Part shown: positions 45,863-56,600 of the stretch, one piece after another
Numbering within the stretch: the stretch's first letter is position 1
Layout of the letters: every line of letters starts with the position of its first letter
Origin: Calonectria ilicicola
Taxonomy: Eukaryota; Ascomycota; Sordariomycetes; Hypocreales; Nectriaceae
Direction: 5' to 3'
DNA: 64,000 bases
NCBI GenBank assembly: GCA_020809705.1
Contig: CP085829.1
Span: 372,001-436,000 of the forward strand
Translations under genes and position numbers: made by a program
The notes under the pieces: generated by a model
Told to the model about the DNA's origin: nothing
The model's database searches: none
What the model saw: only the letters and a program-made list of their open reading frames with translations

Positions 45863-47400
45863 CTCGAACCCACGTATAAGAAATGATGATATAATTCGCG
45901 TTGCCTCTTACGAGCAAGAAAGCAAGCTTTATAAAAGAATGGACGGCAAATTTTATGCCTACAAACCGCAAAAGAATAGACACATTGAAGGAAAAGAGGG
46001 TACAGGGGCCAAGAATCCTTTAATGTTGTGATTTACGGGCCATGAATAATTTCCCCTAAGGATGGCCCTCTTCTTTTGGTTTAGTGTTTCAATCCGCTAA
46101 ACGTTTTTGGGATTACATGATACAAATTCTTTCCATATCATAGGCTGAACTGGAGGGAGGATGAGGGGGCTAACATTGAAGCTATTTCAGGGGTGCATTA
46201 ACTACAACAGTCGTTAGTGCTAGATGATATGGTGATGCTGTGGGGACCGAGTTGACTCGATCAACTGCGCTTCCGCCACCGAAAAACTAATACTATTTTT
46301 TGAGTCTTTGGCAGTGGCTAAATTCAGTTTAATTTAATCTCGGGACTTTTTACATCTCTTCTAAGGCCTTGATACCTAGGGCCAATCGTCCCCGCAGCGC
46401 GCACGTGGTTACCAATGCTCCAATAAACAGAGCTGATGCCATTTAATACAGGAGTGGATTGGGGACTGATCAATCTTGTTATAATGTTTTATGCTTTTTT
46501 TTTGGAGCGGCGTGCGTTCTAATGAAGCGCCGTTGCACACTAACAGGCACTATTGAATTCGAATAATGTCTAGACTGGAACGACACTCCAAACTAGGGTT
46601 ATGAAGCGGACCCACGGAGCAAAGTAGTGAACCTTACACCTAAGGCAGCAATCCCTGTGATTTATCTTCAACAGTTTCCCCGCTCATCAAGGCTAAGGAT
46701 AAAGCATAAAAATACCATGGTGCTTTTATGATAAGATTGTTTACTTGAGCGAGAGACTAAGAGCATAATAGGATTCCATCCGATAGCTGTCAAGATATAA
46801 TACGTGTGCTTATAATAACACATATGCATTTATCTTGACAATACAAGTAATTCTTTTTTGTCTTTACGTTAGTTATTTTTAATCCGCAGCAAGAGGAATT
46901 AAATATGAGATTGTCGTATTGGAGAGTGAGGGCGACTCGCTGGTTTCACTTTGCCAAATGAGATTACAAAAGCAACACGTAAATTTCCGTTATCAAAATT
47001 ACCCTTGTTCCTGTTATGCTTCCAATATTCTCTTACATGCTAGTCTTTTCTAATACTGCGCATTTTCCCTTCGTTCGGTCCGTCATTGCAAGTCTAGGGT
47101 ATTGAGGGCCATGTCTAACATGCCTGCTAAACCTGCGCCACACCTCTCAGCCACAGCCAAAATCAAGAAGTCAAACCATCACCGAACGAAGACCAGGCTT
47201 GATTCAATTTACCCTCAAAAAATTGGAATGCAGAAAAAACAGAATGATGAGGCCAGCAATTAAACTCCTCGGATTTCTGCATTGTTAATCATCGCTCGCT
47301 AAGGTGAACCTAACCGATACCATAACCAACTTGGCGAATCTCACTAGAGTGCCCTGGTCGCTGGAGAGCTGCCAGAGAAGTGCATTCACGATTGTCGGCC
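45863..47400. other. AT-rich intergenic, no gene seen
   Basis: About 1.5 kb with few and short frames. It includes the promoter of the secreted protein. A T-run lies at 46496-46502. Confidence 0.5.
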
Positions 47401-47410
47401 CAATATTTGG

Positions 47411-48936
47411 GTGATTGAAGAGTTGCAGGAGGAGGGAATGAAATACCTCTATTCATCTTCTCAGACTTCAGACATGCTAAATGCTTTTGAAAGAGTTGTT
47501 TTAACCCTCCTAAGTCACAGAGCTGATGCTAACACGTCTTTAAAAGGTCATGGGTACTGGTTGCATCTAGCATTATTTATCAGCCGTGGGCCAACAGCAG
47601 GAATCGAAAGTGGCGCCTACTTCTAAATTACAGAGCGGAGTTTAAAACGCCATTTGGTTCCAGTGGTAGTTTCCTCTCGACAGCCATGTCGAACCAATTG
47701 CATTAGGCGCACTCTAAAGACCCCATGAAAAAGATAGGAAAGCTATTACAAAGTGGAATCTGCGAACAAATATAAGAGAGGGACTTTCTAATTGCCGTGA
47801 CCCGAAGAATTTAGAATCGACAGAGGAAAGCTGTTAATTAACGAGGGGCAGATATTGTTGCGCTCCTGCTCAACCATGGCAATACTCTTCTGGCAACAGA
47901 CCGCATTCTGGTTGCTATTGCCAAGAGTAACAGGCCATAAGCTCCCAAGGTCTGCAACCGATTTCTGCAGCGCCATTATTTAGGTATCACTTAGGGCATG
48001 ATCATGGTAGCAGAATAGCCGGAAGTATTGAGAAGACTGCTTCGTTCTGAACCCATACGCAACATCACTTCGGAGACCCTTGTTGCCATGGTTTTAAGAT
48101 GCTTCCCTTGGCCTAGCAGTTCTGTCGCAGAATTAAGTCAAGACCTTCTGCGAATACATCTTGAACACGACAGAGCCATACTTGTTAGAGAATGTGATGG
48201 TAGCGTCAATGAGCACTGAACGGGAAATTGAATCAGGCATGTCAGAGAGAGAAGACTCACATGGAGGAGAGTCTAAACAGATTGAGAAGACTTTCAATCT
48301 AGTTAAATTGCTTTTTCGATACAATGCTCAATTGAAAGTCCCTGAAACACCCTTAAAGGCCGCCAAAAGTTGAATAGGAGAGGGTTTTTCTGCTCGCGCG
48401 CACCCAGCTCCAAGATAACGCTAGATATCTTAGAAGCGATACTAATACGATCGTCGAAACGATGGTACGAGAACACTACACGAGAACCTGTGATGCTATT
48501 CCTAGCGCGCGACAAAGATACTACAGTGCCGCAGATATTGGTAAAAACAATCATTCCAGATTGATGTTCCACTGTGACTCTGGACCATGATGCACTTTTT
48601 ATCAGGTCATGCATGACCGAGACCTTCGACTCACCTCGGACTTCTTGCACGATTTTATTCCACCTTCCTGATAGACTGGGAGAAGATCGGATGACTGTCA
48701 AAAAGCCAATAGCAGAATTGTTCCTAAGGTATGGCAAAAAAGTAGCGTTTACAAATGAGATTCGCTCAGCGATCGAATCAGGCACAGATTTGGGAGACCT
48801 GTGGTATGGGCCGGGTGACACTGAAGTAAAAGAAGCTGAAACATATCATCGCCAATTTTATGCTCATCAAGTTTTTAGACAGAACACTAAGTATCAAACA
48901 GTTTTAGTAGGACAATTTATCTTGCCATTCTTTTAG
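47411..48936 (+). pseudogene. Decayed repeat-protein (ankyrin/NLR C-terminal) relic
   Basis: Only scraps in different frames remain. One is ankyrin-like: VVLTLLSHRADANTSLKGHG (47.5 kb). Another is ITSETLVAMVLRCFPWPSS (48.05 kb). A third is ITLDILEAIL ... EPVMLFLARDKDTTVPQILV (48.4-48.5 kb). The last two resemble the Ile-Thr-x-x-(V/I)-(V/L) repeat units with a VMxLLL core found behind ankyrins in some fungal NLRs. Stops and shifts separate them, so no product is expected. The full extent is uncertain. Confidence 0.4.
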
Positions 48937-49708
48937 TTCGTTATTTTTTTTTTCAATCTATTCATCATAGTACAAGATCGTCTAGTAAATGTTAAAGTTA
49001 GAATCGAAACTCGGCTAGCTCTCAGCATCCCCACCCACATTGAACATATTGATAAGATAGTAAAGAGAAGCGGTGACACGACATTGAACTGAATGGAGCT
49101 AAAAAGAAGAAAAAAAATACTACATGCCAATTACAGTAGTATCCGAGAAGGATTTGAGGAAGCTAACAACGCCACTTGGTTTAGTCCCTGCTGAGTGCGT
49201 GCGGCACAAATCAATAGTCCAAAGTACACGTCGCAATCTAGACCCTCTCTAATCTCGCTAATGGCAATTTTGCTCGGCTCTGGGAACTAAGGGCCCACCT
49301 TGGTCGTATCATAGTCCAAATATTGAGGCCTGTTGATGAACTGGATAAATTGTGCCAGTTCTTCAGAAAAGACAATTAATTTCTGACCATATTTGCTTGA
49401 AATAGATGAATCTTTCTAATTTAAAGCCTCAAAATGAACAAGAATCATTCCAATCAACGACCGTTTTTATGAAATTCTATCCGTCACGCTTGGAACGATC
49501 TATTCTAGAACCTAGCTACGGGGTCCACTAGAGAGCCCCAGCTACTGCAGGTCCTAGTCCACTATAGTGAATACATCTCATTCTATCGCTTGGGATTTTG
49601 AACTAGCTAATAATTTAAAGCAGTGACATCTGCATTAAGTATCATCACTTTCCTGCCTGTTACTTGTTTTGTTTCTTTCTTAATGAGCGACGCACTCTTC
49701 CCTCGAAT
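48937..49708. other. Intergenic, acyltransferase promoter
   Basis: About 770 bp, AT-rich, no gene seen. Confidence 0.45.
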
Positions 49709-51232
49709 ATGGAAACGCACAGCAACCGGGGAGACATAACTCCCTCAATCTGCAGCGACGCCCTTTCGCCTGGCTGGTCTCTATCCGCGGACCACACCCT
49801 CAGCAGGCCGATGAATTTGCTGGAAACTTGGTTCCGCGATGTCTTTTCGGGCCTCAAAGTCGCAAACCGCGATGCTAAAGCCATTGTGACGCGAGTGAAG
49901 CTCAGATTTCCCCGTTACATTGCTGAGGCCACGCCATATATCCGTCGCGCCTGGGTTGTGGCTTGGAAACTTCATCCAAACCTGGCAGCTGAATATCCGC
50001 ACACAGCGTCGAGCGTAACGGAGAGGGGTCGCGTCAAAATTACACCCATGACTTCAGAAGAGTGGTTAGAAGCGACATTCACTGTTCATCAAGGAAACAC
50101 GACCGTGTTTCAGTCTGCAGAAGACGTGGCGGAAAACTTTAGCCCCTGGAAAACCGCCTTGGCTCACTGGATACCTAAAACTTCGGAGTTCATCCTGTGC
50201 ACGTCTCATCTTGGCGCCGATGGCACGGGATTAATCAAGTTTATGCATAGATATCTAAAATGTCTGGCATCAGTCATTCGCTTGGGATTAGAGGCTGAGA
50301 TTGAGTCCTACACATCCGGCCCCCGTCAGCCTGCCCTAAATTCTGGAATTGGTGATGCGTTGAAGTTCAACTCGCAGGACCAAATACCGCCTTTTGTGGA
50401 GAAAGCCGTCGAAGACCTGCTAAAAATATCCGACTGGAGTGGACCAGTTCTTTCACTACCAAAGAAGAATGGTTCTGAGAATGCTGCTCCAGGAAATTCT
50501 AAACGGATCTGGCTGACGATTGATGAACGGACCTCAGAGCTTGTTAGACAGTCTTGTGTTGACAGAAAATTCAGCATCGCAGCTGCTGTACACGGCTGTC
50601 TCGTCAGTGTTATGGCTTCATTTCTACAACATCCTGGGACAAAGAATACCTTCACGGGGCTTACCGTAGACCTACGCAGAATCTTACCTCCTGAGTATCT
50701 CGGAGAGGATTTTGCAGTTGGTCTTTTCACCTTTGTTATTCCTTTTTGTATTCCAGAGGTCGCTGGCGAGCAAGCCTTCGATCAACTCACCAAGAAATTC
50801 GGTGCTATGTACGCAACTGATATCCGAAAATTCACTACAGACGATGACGGAAAGCCAGTTAGTATCTTGGAGATATTGCCAGTTTACTTGAGCAAGCTAC
50901 TAGAACTATATCAAGAAAATCCCCTCTCCCTACCCCGATTACCAAGTCCAACTGTGAGCAGTGTTGGATTGATGGAGAAGTTTGTAAACCGGGAGTACAT
51001 GTGCGGTAGCGGCGAGGATGACAAACTTGAAGCTGAAGACACTTGGTTTAGCGTGGACAATGTAGGAACATCAGCAAGTTTCTATGTCTGGACGTTTCGC
51101 GATAAAATAAGACTACAGGTATGCTTTAACGAGAGTTATTATGATGCGGTGCTCATGAACAGCATTCTGGAAAAAATAAAGGATAAGCTTTTGAAGGGCT
51201 TGGATATTAGGGCGGTAGATTCTAAGTTATGA
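49709..51232 (+). CDS. HxxxD acyltransferase (BAHD/condensation-domain-like)
   Basis: Intronless, 507 residues from ATG 49709 (METHSNRGDI). An open stretch just upstream begins only with TTG. The catalytic motif is SHLGADGTGLIKF (His-x-x-x-Asp). The C-terminal half has the fold's second conserved area, FTGLTVDLRRILPPEYLGEDFAVGLFTFVIPF, and SVGLMEKFVNREY. These features fit the superfamily that includes fungal trichothecene-type O-acetyltransferases and NRPS condensation domains, transferring an acyl group from CoA or a carrier to an alcohol or amine. No PKS, NRPS or P450 gene is next to it, so the substrate is open. There is no membrane segment. Confidence 0.8.
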   Translation: METHSNRGDITPSICSDALSPGWSLSADHTLSRPMNLLETWFRDVFSGLKVANRDAKAIVTRVKLRFPRYIAEATPYIRRAWVVAWKLHPNLAAEYPHTASSVTERGRVKITPMTSEEWLEATFTVHQGNTTVFQSAEDVAENFSPWKTALAHWIPKTSEFILCTSHLGADGTGLIKFMHRYLKCLASVIRLGLEAEIESYTSGPRQPALNSGIGDALKFNSQDQIPPFVEKAVEDLLKISDWSGPVLSLPKKNGSENAAPGNSKRIWLTIDERTSELVRQSCVDRKFSIAAAVHGCLVSVMASFLQHPGTKNTFTGLTVDLRRILPPEYLGEDFAVGLFTFVIPFCIPEVAGEQAFDQLTKKFGAMYATDIRKFTTDDDGKPVSILEILPVYLSKLLELYQENPLSLPRLPSPTVSSVGLMEKFVNREYMCGSGEDDKLEAEDTWFSVDNVGTSASFYVWTFRDKIRLQVCFNESYYDAVLMNSILEKIKDKLLKGLDIRAVDSKL

Positions 51233-52146
51233 TAAGATGAAATATTAATTATAAGCCATACATTTTCTATTCTGGGTTCTAACTTTCGATTGATTCAAAT
51301 ATTAAAAGAGAAATGTACTCCAAAACCGTTTAATTTGAACTTGGCGGGGCTTTTGTGTTCATCCTAGCACCGGATAGCTCTCTTTATTGCTTCAAATTAA
51401 GCAAGGGAACAACCAAGATTGCATCTTCCTGTCTCCAATTATTCTGACCCTTATTTGCTGACATTTTCATAGCTAGCACTCAAAGAGCAACAGCAAAACT
51501 ATACCCTGGCACGTGATTAATAGCCTCTCAGTATGGCCTTGACAGCAACACGTTTGCTGTATGCTATGAAAACACAAATCAGAACACTGCGCGAGTCATA
51601 TGTTCTAGCGGGACTTGGGGTGAAGAAGTGGCTTTTTTGGGGGCCCTGATAAAGACCGGTTCAGGTCTGGCAACCGTGTTTCTTGCACTCTCGGCAAGTA
51701 TACTTCTTCATAATGCCGCCTTGCCATCGCATCTAGCGGGCAAAAATAATCGGACTGCTCCTTAGGCGACTAGATAGATCTGCCTCTCATAGGGGATATC
51801 CAACACAAAACACATCCTCTTTCGGAATAATTTCGTGTATGACGAAGGCCTTTGGTACATAACTGATTTTTTACCGAAATACCACCTATTCGGCGTCCTT
51901 GAGTGTCACGTATGGTCGTGCTTGTTGCGAGAATACGTATCGCGGCTCGGAGACCGGAGACGCATTCAAATATAAGCCTTTTGATAAATAATTCATTTAG
52001 GACCTTCTTTTAAGTTGGGCTATAAACGTATGCGCGAGAATGATCGAGGATCCATTAGTATGTATCATAAAATAGGCGCATAGATACTAATATAGTCAGT
52101 GTTAAATGTAAAATGTCCCAGCCCCAAACAGCACCAAAGAGATGAG
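51233..52146. other. 3'-3' intergenic, no gene seen
   Basis: About 900 bp between convergent genes. No open frame of note. Confidence 0.45.
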
Positions 52147-53554
52147 CTACAAATTATGTGTGTGTTTGGATCTTGTGGAAGGCTGGGCTGTAAGCTCAAC
52201 CGAAGAAGATCTCTTCCTAGTCTTAATTTCATTGTTTGCGTTTGGGGGTAGAGACTGCCTATTTGTTTCACATTCGGTATTCTGGGACGCCCTTTCAGAT
52301 TCCTTCAGAGCAGATTTACGGCCCGTACCCTCGAGTCGGTCATTGATTATGTCTTGCACCTCTGCCCATGCTATGCTCTCATCAACCCTTTGCTTAAAGG
52401 TATTTTGAACCGATGATTTGGAAGACTTCGAGACCATTCTTTTTAGTCTTTTGAAGTCCTGAGTTCTTTGAGGAGGAATTTTCGCATTTGCATGGAGAAG
52501 CATCCTCGTAATCTCGGCAGTCTCTCGCGTTGGGACGAAGGACTTTTCATCGAGCCTGTCGTTGAGGCGAATCCACTCAATCCAAGTTGTGACTTTGACA
52601 GACTCTCCAAACCCAGTAGGGGAAAACTCTTCGTTTGGATCACCTTTGTTGTTCAAGATATGCTGTACCATCTCTAGTGACGGTATCTCCGCAAGATACT
52701 TTCGAACAGCGAAGTTGTTCACGGCCAAACTCTGAAGCAGAGGCCTACACACGGCATGGTATAACATTGAATAAGTAGTTTCTGAGGAATCACGAGTTGC
52801 TGGATTGGCCGGATGACCTCCAGGCCGTTTGCAACGCTCGCCAGCGAGGTGATAATCTGGCGTCACATTTTGGCAGTCGTAATAGAATGTTAAATGATCA
52901 TCTGCATGTATCAACAAGCTTTTCAGGTTATTCGATTTCTCTAAGGCAAATCGCACAACTTGGATCATTCCTAGCTCGATTGCAAAAGCTAGACCAAGAG
53001 AAAAGTCGTCGCATACGTTTCGGCATTTGTTATTGTGGAAGAGGCATTGCTTGGCCCACCCCCAGAACGAGCTAAAACCGGGACGAGCACAACAGAACTG
53101 AACTTGTGATAAATTCTTCGCTGTAAATTTAGTTAAGCATCCGCTCAGATCACCTTGATGGGCATAGAAAATAGCATTATTAACGCAATTCTCCCGAACT
53201 ACAGATCTGGATTCAATCGCTACGCCAAGTTGGGTCCATAGTGATGACAAAACAGCATACCCATTAAAAGTTGCGTCTTCAATTCTCATGAAATCTCGTT
53301 TCCATATGTTAGGCATGGAAAGAAACTCGTAGACCGTGCGATGCATGAAGATTACATGTGAGTCAAGAATCGGCCCACGGCACTAGTCGACTGCTCCACA
53401 GGCACAGAACTGGTCACCTGAAAGAGAAGGGTTTGCTTTTTGAACTTCAAGAAGCCCACAGCATCGACTTCGCAGCCGGCATTCCATAATCTGACATTTG
53501 GCTAGAGTCTCGCCGCGGGACTTTGGTGAACGACTCTTTTTCTGGGTGATACAG
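52147..53554 (-). pseudogene. C-terminal piece of an NLR, split from its front by a 10-kb insertion
   Basis: One frame runs from the ATACAG hexamer at 53549-53554 to the stop at 52147. It begins with a post-NACHT segment (AKCQIMECRLRSRCCGLLEVQ) and continues to VIFMHRTVYEFLSMPNIWK, the hallmark found after the NACHT/helical part of fungal NLRs, then about 380 residues of C-terminal region. The end is basic and disordered (KTRKRSSSVELTAQPSTRS). A single TAG at 53383-53385, between GAVD and CRGPI, interrupts the frame where CAG is a likely ancestor. The missing front half is found at the right edge of the window on the same strand. Confidence 0.75.
53549..53554. repeat. Left copy of the ATACAG hexamer (putative target duplication)
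   Basis: Identical to 63709-63714. It sits exactly where the two NLR pieces would join in one reading frame (Cys-Ile codons). Confidence 0.55.
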
Positions 53555-53648
53555 TAAAATTTGACAGCCGAGGTATTTGATTTAACTAAATAAACTGACC
53601 ATCTCAATACCACTCTGGAAAATTGAGGGCTAAAAGATTAGTTGCCTA

Positions 53649-56600
53649 TCACTGATGCTCATTCAGTGATTGGATTGCAGCTACTTTTTCGGCATCGGTA
53701 TTCGCCTCCAACAAATACTCGATAAGTCGCTCAGTCGACAAGTCGGTGAATACAGCCTTCGTCGCCTCGAAGACATCTTCAACGCTAATCACCTGAAGCG
53801 AAACGTCAATGAGCGCTAATCTTTGCTGCCGCAAATCCTCGTCAACCTGTTGTTGTGTACACTCCTGTACAATCACTGATTCGCCTTGTCTGACCTCCAC
53901 CCGTAACCCAGCTGGTTCCGGGATGCTGTCCGTCATATGAACCATTGGCGCAGATACCTCCGTGATCGAATCACCTGCTTCGTTTACCTCCTTGTGCGTC
54001 GTCGCGCTCTCGATTTCGTTTCCATCTTGGTCAACACGGTATATCCTCAAACTAGATACAGGCAGAGCAGAATCGATTGCCTTTTGCATACCCCACAACT
54101 TGAATGGCCCAATCCGGATTCCTGGACGAGCGGTGTGGCTGTCTATTGGCTCAGCATCACGAAATAGGTCATGATACTCTCGCAAAAAGTATTCCATGGC
54201 TATCTTTGGTCCCCGAACTTCAGCCAAAGCTTCCAACATCTCTTTCCCTGCAACCTGATTGCTAGAAAAGCCGAATATCTCAGGGCCAACAGTGCGCAGA
54301 ACCTCACCGGGGGTTTTATCGGCTAGAACCGACACGGCTACGAGCAGCCGGTTGCCAATTTCGCCAAACGCCTCCTTCACGAAAGTTACAAGCGGGGCCA
54401 ATTTCTCAAGACCAAGCTTATTCACAAGCTCGGTGGGGAATACATCGAGGAACTTGTTTACCGCCGTCTCGGCAACACTCTTCACGGTGTCCAGCTTGTG
54501 TAGTTCCATGCCCAAAGATACATTGCCCAGCGGGAAATTCTGGCCAATGACGCGGACTGACCCCCCCCACCTGGAATTGGCCTTTCAGGTTTTGGCCTGG
54601 CCAGCCCACCTCAAAGCCAAAATTCAAATCAAATCCAGCAGAGGTGAGGCTTGATGAAATGTTGAAACTTTGCCCAAGGCCAGAAATTGGGATTGTGGGT
54701 AGCCGGAGAGACACGGTTAGACCGATGCTGAGCTTTACATCAGCAAAGTGGTCGAATTTTACTGTAGCGGATCCTGACAGCGAAGTCGAAATCTCCGCTG
54801 GTAGGCCAATCGCGGTGAGGTTGATGATAACCTTGGCTTCGGGGATAGCGATCTCGAAGCCAGACTTGTCCCCCGTACCATAGACCTCGATTTCGGCAGA
54901 GAGGATGATCAACTTTATGCTGACGAAGAGCCAAAGATCGGGAGTCGCAGTGGAGATGTATATGATGGGGCCGTCTTTATACTTGTCCTTCTCCTTCTCG
55001 TAACCCTTCTCCTTTGGTTTTGGTAATATGTTGCCAGGCGGGATTTTGGATCCACGCTTGAAGTGAAACATGGTTTGCGACCCAGTCCCGAAGCAGACCG
55101 GGGACATTAAACTGCTGAATTGAAGCGTTCTGGTGCGAACCTCGATGCAGGAGTAGCCACACCATATATATTTGGCAACTAAATCTAGTTAGCATAAAAT
55201 GGATCTTGTGGTGCAATGCAAAGGGACTGCGGGGAGAATATCGGAACAGGTCATACGTTTTATCTTGAGCGCCGCTTCGTAGTAGAATCCTGCCTCGACC
55301 GGTTTGTCAAGCACTGGGAGATCGATCTTCCGAAGTGCGGCCTCCAATCGAAGCCTCTGTATGGTCACATTCCCACCGAGAGATTTCTCTGCATCGCCCG
55401 GCAGCTCTGTCTCCTTAAGAGCGAAGTTGATCAAATCTACCATGTCAAGATTATCAAGATGGCCAATAAAGTAGCAGTTTGTAAGGTCTCTCTTGGCAAA
55501 GTGTAGGGCGATGCTATGTTTGCGTCAGAATAACAACTTATGGACCTGGGGTTGGAATAAATGGGAAAGATGCGTTGCAAAAAAAAAAAAGAAAGGCCAC
55601 TTACGTTCCACTGAATTCTGTCTCCACAAGATTAATCTTGCCAGTAATAGTCAGCTCATCTGGTATGGCAGACTCTCCACGGGAGAAAACGCCCAGGACC
55701 GACATGTCTCGTACATGAAGTCCCTTGAGACCGAACAGATTATGCAGCGGACCATCGAGCCGGCCGCTGAAGCCGACTCCACCACCAGCTCTGAGCAGTA
55801 CTCCGGCTTGCTGAATATCAATGAGGTCCTCCGTCACCGTTTTGCACCTGATCTTCATGGCGCCCATCAGATGAAATTGGAAACCTTGCTTGTCGATATT
55901 GAAACATAAGCGGCCGCTCATCTCAATATCGTACTCTTTGGCATTCTCGTTTTTGCCGAGCTTCAGTTCCGTGGGTATTTTAGCACTCATGCCGACACCT
56001 TCGGTGCCGATATGGCCTTCCAGTTCTAATTCTCCCTCGCCGAGCCACTCATAAAAGATGTCAAACTTCTCCGTCATTTTGATGCTCAACGAAACGGCAA
56101 GGCCGGCTTGAACACTGCTAGATGGAGCCGCGCCGCGGGAGCCTGGTGGAGGCGGGAGTTTGGGATTGACCAGGCCAGCCTTCTTTGCATCAATCTTGCC
56201 GACGTAAACGGCAACAGTTGAGTCGTTTACGCTGATCCATTCGCTGAATTTCTGGACAAAGTCGAGAGGAATTAGAGATAGCAGATCATCTTTGAGGACC
56301 ATGCTCAGACAGAAGCCCCATGAGTTTGAACCATGATAAGTTGCTCCAAACTCAATAGATTTAAAAATGGCCCAGTCTGTGTCAGCTGAAATGTATATGC
56401 CACCACCGCTGGACGTGGCCTTTTGAAGTGTCAGTGTCAAGTCGCTAATCACTATACCTTTTGTATTTTCAATCTCCAAGCCTCGAGCGCCTGTGCTGGA
56501 GATGTCATGTGCAACATTGATGTTCATCAATTTCTCGGCAATTGCGACGAGGTCAATTTCTTCGGAGTACTTTGCAGTGATGAACCAAGCCTTCTCATCC

